Source: DATARH01 sp038228485
Lineage (GTDB): Bacteria; Pseudomonadota; Alphaproteobacteria; ATCC43930; CGMCC-115725
Length of the DNA stretch: 18,116 nucleotides
Direction of reading: 5' to 3'
Assembly: GCA_038228485.1 (NCBI GenBank)
Contig: JBBRPG010000075.1
Location: 1-18,116, forward strand
The position numbers were made by a program, and so were the translations under genes. The notes beneath the pieces were generated by a model that worked only from the letters and a program-made list of their open reading frames with translations, was not told where the DNA came from and made no database searches. Of the stretch, positions 1-6,871 are shown piece after piece (positions within the stretch are counted from its first letter, which is position 1; every line of letters begins with the position of its first letter).

Positions 1-1
1 C

Positions 2-229
2 GCGGCGCTGGAGGCGAGCGGCGACTGGACCCGCCGCCGCGCCCATCAGGCCCGGGCCGCGCTATGGACAGAGATCGGCGACGGTCTCTCCGCGCAGTTC
101 CGCGCCGCCCCGCACATCGCCGCCCGCCTCGCCGATGTCGAGCGCGAGGTGATGACCGGCGCCCGCACCCCGGCCGACGGGGCGAGGGTATTGCTGGAGA
201 TTTTCTTCAACGGAGCGAGCCCGCCATGA
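2..229 (+). CDS. meaB: MeaB/ArgK-type GTPase (methylmalonyl-CoA mutase chaperone), C-terminal end only
   Basis: Only the last 75 codons are in the window; the gene starts before base 1. The visible part begins AALEASGDWTRRRAHQARAA, continues with an amphipathic alpha-helical tail, and ends ...GARVLLEIFFNGASPP. This pattern (W-x-x-R-R followed by two helices and a 'tP-x-x-A-x-x-LL-x-x-F' ending) is that of the C-terminal dimerisation arm of MeaB/ArgK G3E-family GTPases. Those proteins load and protect adenosylcobalamin-dependent methylmalonyl-CoA mutase. The GTP-binding motifs lie outside the window, so the call rests on the tail alone. The stop codon overlaps the ATG of the next gene (ATGA at 226-229), which suggests translational coupling. 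Confidence 0.7.
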   Translation, partial: AALEASGDWTRRRAHQARAALWTEIGDGLSAQFRAAPHIAARLADVEREVMTGARTPADGARVLLEIFFNGASPP

Positions 230-417
230 GCGCGGCAAATTTTTGGGCTGTCGCTGCCTCAATCGTGCTCAGCTTTCTCGGGGGCTGCGCGATCGTCATC
301 TCCGGCAGCTCCGGCGGCATCCCCGAGCTCGCCTTTGCCGGCGTCCCGATGCTGGCCGCCGGCATCGCGATCTTCTGGATCGTCGTCAGACGCTACCCGA
401 AAACCCCCAGAGACTGA
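226..417 (+). CDS. Small two-helix membrane protein, hypothetical
   Basis: This is a 63-residue protein starting MSAANFWAVAASIVLSFLGG at the ATG that overlaps the meaB-type stop codon. Two hydrophobic segments, about residues 7-26 and 36-52, are separated by a Gly/Ser-rich loop (ISGSSGGIPE). A basic tail (VVRRYPKTPRD) follows, which would place the C-terminus in the cytoplasm by the positive-inside rule. I recognise no family. The coupling to meaB suggests co-expression but says nothing about function. The frame stays open upstream into the meaB coding region, but the ATG at 226 is the sensible start because the upstream stretch is a shadow of meaB. The gene ends 3 bp before the convergent reductase gene. 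Confidence 0.6.
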   Translation: MSAANFWAVAASIVLSFLGGCAIVISGSSGGIPELAFAGVPMLAAGIAIFWIVVRRYPKTPRD

Positions 418-420
418 GCC

Positions 421-1413
421 CTACCACTCCGCTGCAGGATAAAGCTCCATCCGGCGCGCCTTCTCGACCACCAGCGCCGTCACCGCGTCGATAGTCGGGG
501 TCGGCACTTGCGCGGCGCGGGCGAAGGCTTGCACCGCGGTCAGGATGCCGTCGATCTCGGGCGGGCGGCCGCGCTCGAAATCCTGCAGCATCGAGGATTT
601 GTGCGGCGAATTGGGGCGCGTGCCGTAGGAGCTCTCAAAATTGTCGGCGACGTCGATGCCGTGCGCGGCGCAGACGGCAAGGCCCTCGCGCATCAGGTTG
701 CGGCTGGTCTCGTACAGCTCGGGATGGCGGCCGACGACGGCGATAGGCTCCCCGGTCAGCGCGCAGATCGGGCTGGTCGACAGATTGCGCAGCAGCTTGT
801 CCCAGATCTCGACCCGGATCGTCTCGGTCACCGGCGCTTCGAGACCATGGCGCTCCAGCTCGGCGGATATTGCTAGCACCCGCCGTGACAGGGCGCCGTC
901 AGGCTCGCCCAGGGTGAACTTGTTCTTGGTCATCGGCGAGTTGCGGATCACCCCCGGCTCGATCACCTCGTTGGCCGAGTTGATCATGCAGCCGATCACC
1001 CGCTCGCAGCCGATCTCGCGCGCCAGCGCGCCGTCGGGGTCGAGCCGCGACAAATCCGGCTTCGGCGCCGTCGAGCCGTCACGGTAGAGATACCACCACG
1101 GGATGCCGTTCATCGCGAAGACGACGCTGGTGTCGGGGCCGACCAGCTTGGCGATCGACGGCGCCAGCTCGGGCAGCACCGACGATTTCACCGTGACGAT
1201 GACGAGATCCTGCGGGCCCAAGGTCTCCGGGCGGTCGGTCACGCGTATGCGGGTGTGGTAGCGCTCGTCCTTGATGTGGAGGGTAAGGCCGCGTTCTTGG
1301 ATGGCCGCGAGCTGGGCGCCGCGCGCCACCGCCGCGACCTCGGCTCCCGCTGCGCCGAGCCGTGCCGCCAAGTGTCCGCCGACCGCGCCGGCGCCGAAGA
1401 TCGTTGTCTTCAT
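421..1413 (-). CDS. Ketopantoate reductase (ApbA/PanE) family oxidoreductase
   Basis: A 330-residue NAD(P)-dependent oxidoreductase. The N-terminus MKTTIFGAGAVGGHLAARLG carries the GxGxxG Rossmann motif (G7-A-G-A-V-G12-G). Family landmarks are T-V-K76-S (the Lys expected to act in catalysis), N102 in AMNGIP, the WDKLLRNLS stretch of the C-terminal helical domain, and the QDFERGRPPEIDG segment that normally closes the pantoate/NADP site. PanE reduces 2-dehydropantoate to D-pantoate in coenzyme A synthesis, but the family is broad and many members in catabolic regions reduce other 2-oxo acids. A loop of about 25 residues after MNGIPWWYLY is longer than in short PanE proteins. An AGGGA-like ribosome site (CAGGGATCGAGC) precedes the ATG. 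The family is secure; the exact substrate is not. Confidence 0.85.
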   Translation of the reverse strand: MKTTIFGAGAVGGHLAARLGAAGAEVAAVARGAQLAAIQERGLTLHIKDERYHTRIRVTDRPETLGPQDLVIVTVKSSVLPELAPSIAKLVGPDTSVVFAMNGIPWWYLYRDGSTAPKPDLSRLDPDGALAREIGCERVIGCMINSANEVIEPGVIRNSPMTKNKFTLGEPDGALSRRVLAISAELERHGLEAPVTETIRVEIWDKLLRNLSTSPICALTGEPIAVVGRHPELYETSRNLMREGLAVCAAHGIDVADNFESSYGTRPNSPHKSSMLQDFERGRPPEIDGILTAVQAFARAAQVPTPTIDAVTALVVEKARRMELYPAAEW

Positions 1414-1439
1414 GCTCGATCCCTGTTTCCGTGATCGTG

Positions 1440-1901
1440 ATGCCGAATGTCCTTTATCGCGTCTCCCGCCACGCGGCGAGCGCTGTTCTTCTTATCGCCG
1501 TGCTCGCCCCCATCATGCTCGCGCCATGCCAAGCCCCGGCGGGAGCGCTCGACTTTCTCGCCGCGCACCAGGTCAGCGTGCAGTTCGCGGCGCAGGACGG
1601 CAAGCCGATGGCCGATGCCGAGGTGCGCGTCTATGCCCCCGGCCAGCCGGCGCAGCCGGCGCGGACCGGCCGCACCGACAAAGACGGCAAGTTCGAGTTC
1701 CCGGCCGACCGCGACGGACTGTGGATGGCCGAGGCGCACAGCCCCACCGAGATCGCCCGCGCGACGGTCCGGGTCGGCAAGCTCGACGAAGAGCAAGGCG
1801 GCTTGTCGCCATTCCTGGTGATCGGCGTCCTCGGCGTGCTGTTGGTGATCGCAGTGTGGTACCGCTTTCTGCGGGCGCGGGGGCGCCGGCGCGGCGGCTG
1901 A
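1440..1901 (+). CDS. Secreted, C-terminally anchored protein with carboxypeptidase-regulatory/transthyretin-like domain
   Basis: A 153-residue protein. Residues 1-36 form a signal peptide (basic n-region, hydrophobic VLLIAVLAPIMLAP, cleavage likely after ...APAGA). Residues 44-115 hold one small beta-sandwich of the carboxypeptidase-regulatory/Cna-B type, with the typical run DGKPMADAEVRVYAPG, then G-R-T-D-K-D-G-K-F-E-F-P. Residues 123-143 are a membrane helix followed by RARGRRRGG, so the domain would face the periplasm. It resembles the small accessory proteins near nickel or cobalt transport systems (DUF4198/NikL-like), but no transporter is in view. The ATG at 1440 has no clear ribosome site. 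It is preferred because it starts a clean signal peptide, whereas the reading frame upstream is arginine-rich shadow. It is divergent from the reductase gene, with 26 bp between the starts. Confidence 0.65.
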   Translation: MPNVLYRVSRHAASAVLLIAVLAPIMLAPCQAPAGALDFLAAHQVSVQFAAQDGKPMADAEVRVYAPGQPAQPARTGRTDKDGKFEFPADRDGLWMAEAHSPTEIARATVRVGKLDEEQGGLSPFLVIGVLGVLLVIAVWYRFLRARGRRRGG

Positions 1902-1911
1902 GCGCCAGGGC

Positions 1912-3348
1912 TTACCGCGGCGGCTCCTCCTTTTTCTCGTCCTTCCTCTTTTTTGGCGGCAGCTTCTTGGCAGGCTCCCGCGGCGGCGGCTTCTTTGCTT
2001 GCTGGAGCGGCTTGGCGGGCCGCGCCTGAGGCTGGACGGTTTCGCGCTCGCGGCGTTCGGGTGGGGGCCGGACGCCGGTTCGCTCGCGTTCGCCCGGGCG
2101 CCCCATGCCGGTTTTCTCGCGATGCTGCAACGCTTCGCCGGCATGCCGGTTGATCAGCGCCGCCGCGCCGGGGTTGGCGCGCACCGAGGCAGCGGTAACC
2201 CGGCGCAGGGTCTCGGCCGAGGGCGCGGCGCGGCCGACCCCGTGCAATACCAGCGCCGTCCCTGCGCTCATCGAGACGGCGTGCAGCGCCCGCGCATCGC
2301 CGGTGAAGCGGCGCAGCGTTGCCGCCGCGTTCGGGTTCTCGCGCCCGGCGCGCGCCAGAAACGCCGTTTGCTGGGCGGTGCGCACGGTCTGCCGCCCGGC
2401 GAAGAGGTTGACCCGGTTGCCTTCGACCAGCAGCCCGAGTTCGCCGGCGAGCGAGCCGCGCCGGGCGGGCGTCGGCAACGGCCGGCCGCGCGCGATCGCC
2501 GCCGCGTGCTGCTGCTGTACCGAGCTTGGCACCAGATTGGCGGCGCCGGCCCGGCGCAGCCACGCCTCGTCGGGGGGCGGGCGGTTTTGCAGCGCCTGGC
2601 GCGGCGGCAGGCGCCGTTCGATGACCTGGAGCGCCTGCGCGGCGACCGCGGGCGGCATCGCCGCCGGGGCCATCGGCGGGGTCGAGGGCGAAGGCACCGC
2701 GATGGCGTTGCCCGGCTGCAGCTCAGCGCTGCCGGCCTGGTTGGTGAAGGTGGCGGCGCCGTCGCCGATATAGAGAAAATCCGGTATGTCGGGATCGACG
2801 ATCCCCGCCGCTACCGAGCCGCGAATGCCGAGAGACCCAGACGGGGTGGCGATCTTGGTGTCCTGGTTGCTGGCGAGATAGCCGCCGACATAGCGGAACA
2901 CGCCGCGCGACACCTGTACCGATTTCTGACTGGTGCTTTCCTCGGGATTGAAGACGAACGCATCGATCCGCGCTACCGCGTCGGGGCCTATTTCAAAGGT
3001 CGAGCCGTCGCGGAACTCGAGCACCGTCTTGGCCTCGGCGCCGGTGGTGATGTCTTCGTCGAAGACGATGTCGTCGTCGACCGCGATGCGCTTCGGCGCC
3101 GCCTCGCCGGATTTGCCGTCAACATCGTTGACGACAAAGATCGAGCGCCCGATCTGGTTCGCCGCCGCTTCCGCCGGTTGCGTCTCTGTGGGTTGCGGCC
3201 CGGTGGGCGATTGAGCTTGCGGCGGCGTGGCTTCAGCCGGATGCGCCTCCGCGGGCGGCGCAGGCGCGGGGGTGTCGTCGGCCTGCGCGGCAAAGGCCAG
3301 CAAGACAAAGGCAGCCGTGGGCCATAGCCTAGCGCCGTGCCGTCTCAT
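1912..3348 (-). CDS. Secreted FecR-domain protein with proline-rich linker and basic tail
   Basis: A 478-residue protein from the ATG at 3348 (a TTG eight codons upstream, at 3372, is also open). The N-terminus MRRHGARLWPTAAFVLLAFA is a signal peptide. Next come a Pro/Glu/Thr/Gln-rich linker (about residues 25-65) and a FecR-type domain (about 70-205) with VDDDIVFDEDITTGAEAKT, LEFRDGSTFEIGPDA, VSRGVFRYVGG and TKIATPSGSLGIRG. Those pieces match the FecR pattern 'G-x-x-i-x-T-x-x-x-x-x-x-l-x-f-x-D-G-s ... TP-x-g-x-x-g-v-R-G'. The rest is Ala/Arg-rich and low in complexity, ending in a lysine/proline tail (KKLPPKKRKDEKKEEPPR). Classical FecR is an inner-membrane anti-sigma regulator. This one has no sigma-factor or TonB partner nearby and looks like the stand-alone exported type. 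Its function is unknown. Confidence 0.8.
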   Translation of the reverse strand: MRRHGARLWPTAAFVLLAFAAQADDTPAPAPPAEAHPAEATPPQAQSPTGPQPTETQPAEAAANQIGRSIFVVNDVDGKSGEAAPKRIAVDDDIVFDEDITTGAEAKTVLEFRDGSTFEIGPDAVARIDAFVFNPEESTSQKSVQVSRGVFRYVGGYLASNQDTKIATPSGSLGIRGSVAAGIVDPDIPDFLYIGDGAATFTNQAGSAELQPGNAIAVPSPSTPPMAPAAMPPAVAAQALQVIERRLPPRQALQNRPPPDEAWLRRAGAANLVPSSVQQQHAAAIARGRPLPTPARRGSLAGELGLLVEGNRVNLFAGRQTVRTAQQTAFLARAGRENPNAAATLRRFTGDARALHAVSMSAGTALVLHGVGRAAPSAETLRRVTAASVRANPGAAALINRHAGEALQHREKTGMGRPGERERTGVRPPPERRERETVQPQARPAKPLQQAKKPPPREPAKKLPPKKRKDEKKEEPPR

Positions 3349-3393
3349 CGTGCCCGACAGCCCGCATCGCAACGGCCGGTATCGACAGCGCGG

Positions 3394-3654
3394 TCAGGTG
3401 AGATCGATCAGCGTTCCGATCAGATCGGCCGGCCACGCCAGGCTGGTCGGCGCGCTGAAGATCGCCTGGCCGAGCGACGGGTCGATGCCGTCGGCCGGCA
3501 GGTCGAAGGCCATGTGGTGGCTGAAATGCGCCAGCACCCCGGCGAGATAGAGCCCGGTCACCCATTTCCAGGCATCGCGGCGCTGCTGCGCGCGTATTCC
3601 GCCCACGAAAAACACGCGGCGCTCTGCCTTCGGTAATCCCGGCGGACCGATCAT
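3394..3654 (-). CDS. Small hypothetical protein
   Basis: An 86-residue reading frame starting MIGPPGLPKAERRVFFVGGI. It has one moderately hydrophobic stretch, WKWVTGLYLAGVLAHFSHHM, around residues 29-48, and the remainder is soluble-looking with a DLPADGIDPS turn. Codon usage is the same GC-rich third-position type as the neighbours, which supports a real gene. It lies upstream of, and in the same direction as, the FecR-domain gene, with 45 bp between its stop and the ATG at 3348, so the two could share a transcript. A purine stretch (GAGATC) just before the ATG is a weak ribosome site. I do not recognise a family. Confidence 0.5.
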   Translation of the reverse strand: MIGPPGLPKAERRVFFVGGIRAQQRRDAWKWVTGLYLAGVLAHFSHHMAFDLPADGIDPSLGQAIFSAPTSLAWPADLIGTLIDLT

Positions 3655-3764
3655 GATCTCACTCAGGCTCCATCGATGTTGGCATCATAGCGTGGTTCAC
3701 CGGGTTCGTCATCCGCCGCTGAGCGCACAGACAGCGCCCGAGACGCAAATTCAGGGCCAAATCC
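3655..3764. other. Intergenic stretch without recognised signal
   Basis: These 110 bp separate the small hypothetical gene from the first amidohydrolase gene. I see no strong hairpin, repeat, RNA gene or open frame of convincing composition. It marks the boundary between the left region and the catabolic region. Confidence 0.5.
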
Positions 3765-4598
3765 TCAACCCAGCGCCGGATGCTTCCAGCCGAGCCATTC
3801 GCACACCGCCCGGCCCATCACCAGCTCCTTGTCCTTACCCTGGAGCCACGGCAGCTCCTCTGTGAACATCGTCACGCATTGGCGATAGCTGCACGGCATG
3901 CGGGTGATGTCAGTGCCCCAGAAGCTGCGGTTGGGGCCGAACGCGTCGAAGATCTGCTGCAGGTAGCCGTGGATGTTCTTGTACGGGTAGGGCTGGCTCG
4001 AATAGCTCGGGGCGCCAGACATCTTGACCCCGACATTGGGCAGCTTGGCGAGCGCGAGCATCTCCGGCAGGTCGGCCCAGGCATCGTCGTCGGTGCCGCC
4101 GGCGCCGCCGCCGTGCCGGCCGAGATGATCGATATGGATCTTGAGGCCGGGGTGGGTCTCGGCGATCTTGCCAAACGCGGCCATATGCCCGCCGGCGAGC
4201 AGCCCGACCGGATAGCCCTGCTTTTCGCAGGCATCCCAAAACCAGTTCAGCGAGCCGTCGGTCCACCACGCCTTCTGGTGCGGCTGATTGAAGGTGAAGC
4301 GGAAACCGAGCATCCCCGGCCGCGAGCGCCAGTTGCGGACGATCTCTTCCTTGTTCGGCGCCTCGAGGTCGAAATGACCGAGGATGCAGAATTTGTCGGG
4401 GTGGGCCTTGACCGCCTCGACCGCCTGCAAATTGACCGCCTCGCCCAAGGATGAGGGCGGATGCAGCACCGCGGCATCGACCCCGGCCTCTTTCATCTCG
4501 GCCAGCGCGTCGTCGACGTCGTAGGTCGGGATCTGCCGGTGATGCGCCGACATCTTGCCGTTTTCCCAGATGTGGATTTGCGAGTCGACGATCAGCAT
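3765..4598 (-). CDS. Amidohydrolase-2 family metal-dependent hydrolase (first copy)
   Basis: A 277-residue TIM-barrel hydrolase starting MLIVDSQIHIWENGKMSAHH. Family marks in order are D5-S-Q7-I-H9-I-W at the end of strand 1, G99-F-R in the GMLGFRFTFN strand, H155-I-D-H158-L-G-R, and W-G-T-D230 near the C-terminus, which is the usual catalytic Asp. Relatives hydrolyse lactones or decarboxylate ring-cleavage products (for example 2-pyrone-4,6-dicarboxylate lactonase). It carries Q7 where most members have the first His of DxHxH. The ATG at 4598 follows an excellent ribosome site (GGAGGAACCG). Longer frames up to 4709 only translate a palindromic repeat and were rejected. It is unlike the second amidohydrolase at 12325-13377 (350 residues), so the two are not a recent duplication. 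The substrate is not known. Confidence 0.85.
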   Translation of the reverse strand: MLIVDSQIHIWENGKMSAHHRQIPTYDVDDALAEMKEAGVDAAVLHPPSSLGEAVNLQAVEAVKAHPDKFCILGHFDLEAPNKEEIVRNWRSRPGMLGFRFTFNQPHQKAWWTDGSLNWFWDACEKQGYPVGLLAGGHMAAFGKIAETHPGLKIHIDHLGRHGGGAGGTDDDAWADLPEMLALAKLPNVGVKMSGAPSYSSQPYPYKNIHGYLQQIFDAFGPNRSFWGTDITRMPCSYRQCVTMFTEELPWLQGKDKELVMGRAVCEWLGWKHPALG

Positions 4599-4618
4599 CG
4601 GTTCCTCCGCGGGGGGTC

Positions 4619-4698
4619 TGTCATTGCGAGCGTAGCGAAGCAATCTCGGGCCGCCTAGCCCTCGGGATTGCCGCGTCGCTGCGCTCCTCGCAATGACA
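4619..4698. repeat. Palindromic interspersed repeat, family A (copy 1)
   Basis: An 80-bp element bounded by perfect 12-bp inverted ends, TGTCATTGCGAG and CTCGCAATGACA. The inner parts GCGAAGCAATCTCG and GGGATTGCCGCGTCGCTGCG also recur in the second copy at 16952-17040, there in the opposite orientation. This type of repeat is widespread in alphaproteobacterial chromosomes. It sits 20 bp upstream of the amidohydrolase start codon, between two divergently transcribed genes. It keeps a false reading frame open upstream of the amidohydrolase gene. Confidence 0.85.
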
Positions 4699-4736
4699 CG
4701 CACATTCATGCTGTTCCGTTATAGCTGCGATAGAAA

Positions 4737-4749
4737 TCAAGTATTTTGA
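4737..4749. promoter_or_regulatory. Candidate LysR-type operator (T-N11-A dyad)
   Basis: TCAAGTATTTTGA is an imperfect dyad (TCAA-N5-TTGA) that fits the LysR consensus T-N11-A. It lies in an unusually AT-rich stretch about 54-66 bp upstream of the ATG of the flavin oxidoreductase gene. A related CAA-N5-TTG dyad occurs in front of the lysR gene at 6802-6814. Short motifs like this arise by chance, so this is a suggestion only. Confidence 0.3.
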
Positions 4750-4802
4750 ATATGAGACCCGCGCCCCTACCTTCTGGGACGGCACAGTAGGAGCACGGCA
4801 TC

Positions 4803-5840
4803 ATGCGGTTTGGACTATTCGGCAGCGCCCAGGCGAAGCGCCCCGAGCCCGGCGCCGAGCTGACCGACAGCAGCCAAGGCTTCCGCGAGTGGATCGAGAA
4901 CAATGTCGAGGCCGAGGCGCTCGGTTATCACTCGACCTTTGTCGTCGAGCATCATTTCACTGGGTTCGGCCAGGTCTCGGCGAGCCTCAACCTGTTGACC
5001 TGGCTGGGCGCGCGCACCTCGACCCTGCGGCTCGGCACCGCGGTGCTGGTGCTGCCCTGGCACAACCCGGTGCTGCTTGCCGAGCAGGCCGCGACCCTCG
5101 ACCTGTTGTCCGGCGGCCGCCTCGATTTCGGCGTCGGCAAGGGCTATCGCTACAACGAGTTCGCCGGCTTTGCCATGCCGATGGAGGAGGCCGATTCCCG
5201 CTTTGACGAGTCGATGGAGGTGATCACCAACGCCTTCGTCAACGACACCAAGTGGAGCCACAAGGGCAAATACTGGCAGTACGACAATGTCATCGTCGAG
5301 CCTCCGAGCGCGCAGCGCCCGCATCCGCCGTTCTGGATGGGCGCCGGGTCGGAGCGCTCGGTGCGCCAGGTCGCCGAGCGCGGCTACAATTTGCTGCTGG
5401 GCCAGTACGACCGCCCGGCCGACGTCATTCGCCACATCGCCCAGTTCGAGCACGATGTCGAAGCGCGCGGCCGCACTTACGACCCGATGACGGTCGGCAC
5501 CGCCCGCGCGGTGCATTTCGCCGACACGGCCGACGAGCTGGAGGCGGCGCAAGTGCGGCGCCTTCAGGGCCATGTGCGGATCAACAAGCTCGCCGAAAAG
5601 CCGGGGGACGACCGCGAGCGTTTCGTCAGCGACGATGCCGAGATGCGCGCGCTATGCGACGAGACCGCGATCTTCGGCACCCCCGACCAGATCGTCGCCA
5701 AGCTCGAAGCCCTGCACGACGGCGGCGCGGAATACGTCATCGGCAATTTCGGCGGCTCGATCAACAACATCCGCCGCTTCGCCCGCGAGATCATGCCGCA
5801 TTTCGCCGACAAGCCGAGGATGGCCGACGCGGCGAAATAG
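4803..5840 (+). CDS. LLM-class flavin-dependent oxidoreductase (bacterial luciferase-like)
   Basis: A 345-residue TIM-barrel protein of the luciferase-like monooxygenase family. Visible family marks are MRFGLFGSA at strand 1, the VVEHHFTGFG motif (E49-H50-H51), LRLGTAVLVLPWHNPVLLAEQAATLDLLSGG (about 75-104) with the following RLDFGVGKGY phosphate/flavin-binding segment, and PPFWMGAGSERSV further on. Such enzymes use reduced flavin (FMN or F420, supplied by a partner) and oxygen or another electron acceptor. The strong EHHF motif and the length suit the FMNH2-using alkanal-monooxygenase-like group. The ATG has an AGGAG ribosome site (TAGGAGCACGGCATC). It is divergent from the first amidohydrolase gene, and the candidate operator lies between them. 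Its substrate and the flavin reductase are unknown. Confidence 0.85.
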   Translation: MRFGLFGSAQAKRPEPGAELTDSSQGFREWIENNVEAEALGYHSTFVVEHHFTGFGQVSASLNLLTWLGARTSTLRLGTAVLVLPWHNPVLLAEQAATLDLLSGGRLDFGVGKGYRYNEFAGFAMPMEEADSRFDESMEVITNAFVNDTKWSHKGKYWQYDNVIVEPPSAQRPHPPFWMGAGSERSVRQVAERGYNLLLGQYDRPADVIRHIAQFEHDVEARGRTYDPMTVGTARAVHFADTADELEAAQVRRLQGHVRINKLAEKPGDDRERFVSDDAEMRALCDETAIFGTPDQIVAKLEALHDGGAEYVIGNFGGSINNIRRFAREIMPHFADKPRMADAAK

Positions 5841-5879
5841 CTTCGGCTCCGCTTGCGCCGGGCGGCAATCCGATTGGGC

Positions 5880-6779
5880 TTATTGCCCGGCCGCGTCGAC
5901 CAGCAGTTTGCGGAACCAGGATTGCGCCGGTTCGCTCGCGCTGCGGCGGTGCCAGGCCATCGACACGGTCGCCGAGAAGTCGATCGGCAGCGGCAGGATC
6001 GCGATCTCGGCGTGGGCGGCGATGAGCGCCGCGGCGCGGCTGGGTAAGGTCGCGATCAGGTCCGAGGCGGCGAGCGCGGCCGGCACCGCGAGATAGGTCG
6101 CGACCAGGAGCGCGACGCGGCGGCGCAGGCCGAAATCCACCAAAATCCGGTCGAGCGCGCCGCTGGTGTCCCCGCGCGGCGAGACCAGCACGTGGTTCTG
6201 CGCGGCATACGCCTCGACCGAAAGCGGCGCGGCAGCGATCGGGTGGTCCTTGCGCGCGACGACGACAAACGGATCGCGGAATAGCAGCGCCGTCTCGATC
6301 GAGGGCGGCATCGCGCGCAGATGCGCGACCGCGACATCGACGGCGCCGTGCTCCAACTGCCCGGCGGCGTCGGCGCCGTTTAGCGGCAGCAGGCGCAGGA
6401 TCGCGCGGGGCGCTTCGCGGGAAAAGGCCGCGGCCAGGCGGCCGACCAGCGCGACCTCGGCGTATTCGCCCATGCCGGCGGTGAAGATGCCGGTGCTGGT
6501 CGCCGGGTCGAAACCGGCGCCGAGGTTCAGCGCCGCCTCAATCTGCTCGATCGCCGCCGAGATCAGCGGCGCGATCTCGCGCGCCCGTGCGGTCGGCTCC
6601 ATGCCGCTTTGGGTGCGCACAAACAGATCGTCGGAGAACAGGCTGCGCAGACGCGACAGCGCGTGGCTCATTGCCGGCTGCGACAGGCCGATGCGGCCGG
6701 CGGCGCGGGTCACCGCTCGCTCGCTGTTGAGCGCGTCAAAGGCTTTCAGCAGATTGAGGTCGACCGCCCGTATATCCAT
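5880..6779 (-). CDS. LysR-family transcriptional regulator
   Basis: A 299-residue regulator of typical LysR length. The N-terminal winged helix-turn-helix spans about residues 8-67, with recognition helix SQPAMSHALSRLRSLFSDD and the following LFVRTQSGMEPTARA. That wording is close to the NodD/PcpR/LinR-like branch often found beside aromatic or xenobiotic catabolic genes. The rest (about 90-299) is the two-lobed effector-binding domain. The gene is divergent from the VOC gene at 6872, with 92 bp between the starts, the classic arrangement for a LysR protein controlling its neighbour and itself. No clear ribosome site precedes the ATG at 6779. The likely inducer is a substrate or intermediate of the surrounding pathway; this is inferred from position. 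Confidence 0.9.
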   Translation of the reverse strand: MDIRAVDLNLLKAFDALNSERAVTRAAGRIGLSQPAMSHALSRLRSLFSDDLFVRTQSGMEPTARAREIAPLISAAIEQIEAALNLGAGFDPATSTGIFTAGMGEYAEVALVGRLAAAFSREAPRAILRLLPLNGADAAGQLEHGAVDVAVAHLRAMPPSIETALLFRDPFVVVARKDHPIAAAPLSVEAYAAQNHVLVSPRGDTSGALDRILVDFGLRRRVALLVATYLAVPAALAASDLIATLPSRAAALIAAHAEIAILPLPIDFSATVSMAWHRRSASEPAQSWFRKLLVDAAGQ

Positions 6780-6801
6780 GCAATGAATGAATCACATAAT
6801 A

Positions 6802-6814
6802 ACAATCGATTTGA
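6802..6814. promoter_or_regulatory. Candidate LysR operator in the lysR/VOC intergenic region
   Basis: ACAATCGATTTGA contains the dyad CAA-N5-TTG and the perfect 8-bp palindrome AATCGATT at 6804-6811. It sits in the most AT-rich part of the 92-bp divergent region, 23-35 bp before the lysR start and 58-70 bp before the VOC start. Read on the minus strand it is TCAAATCGATTGT, sharing TCAAA and TTG at the same spacing with the reverse complement of the site at 4737-4749. Confidence 0.3.
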
Positions 6815-6871
6815 TAGATGACAGGCGCGGCGCTCATATGCAACCGAGAAACACTTAACCGGAGACCCGCG

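Noticed and set aside
1999..3327. Long open frame (442 codons) on the plus strand opposite the FecR-domain gene
   Set aside because: It is an Arg/Gly-rich shadow of the minus-strand gene with no domain pattern or signal peptide; the minus-strand frame shows clear FecR motifs.
4619..4698. Small mobile element (MITE) with a transposase nearby
   Set aside because: The inverted ends look MITE-like, but there is no transposase in the window and target-site duplication is not clear, so it is listed only as a palindromic repeat.
4599..4709. Extended N-terminus for the first amidohydrolase
   Set aside because: The extra codons translate the palindromic repeat; a GGAGGA site directly precedes the ATG at 4598.
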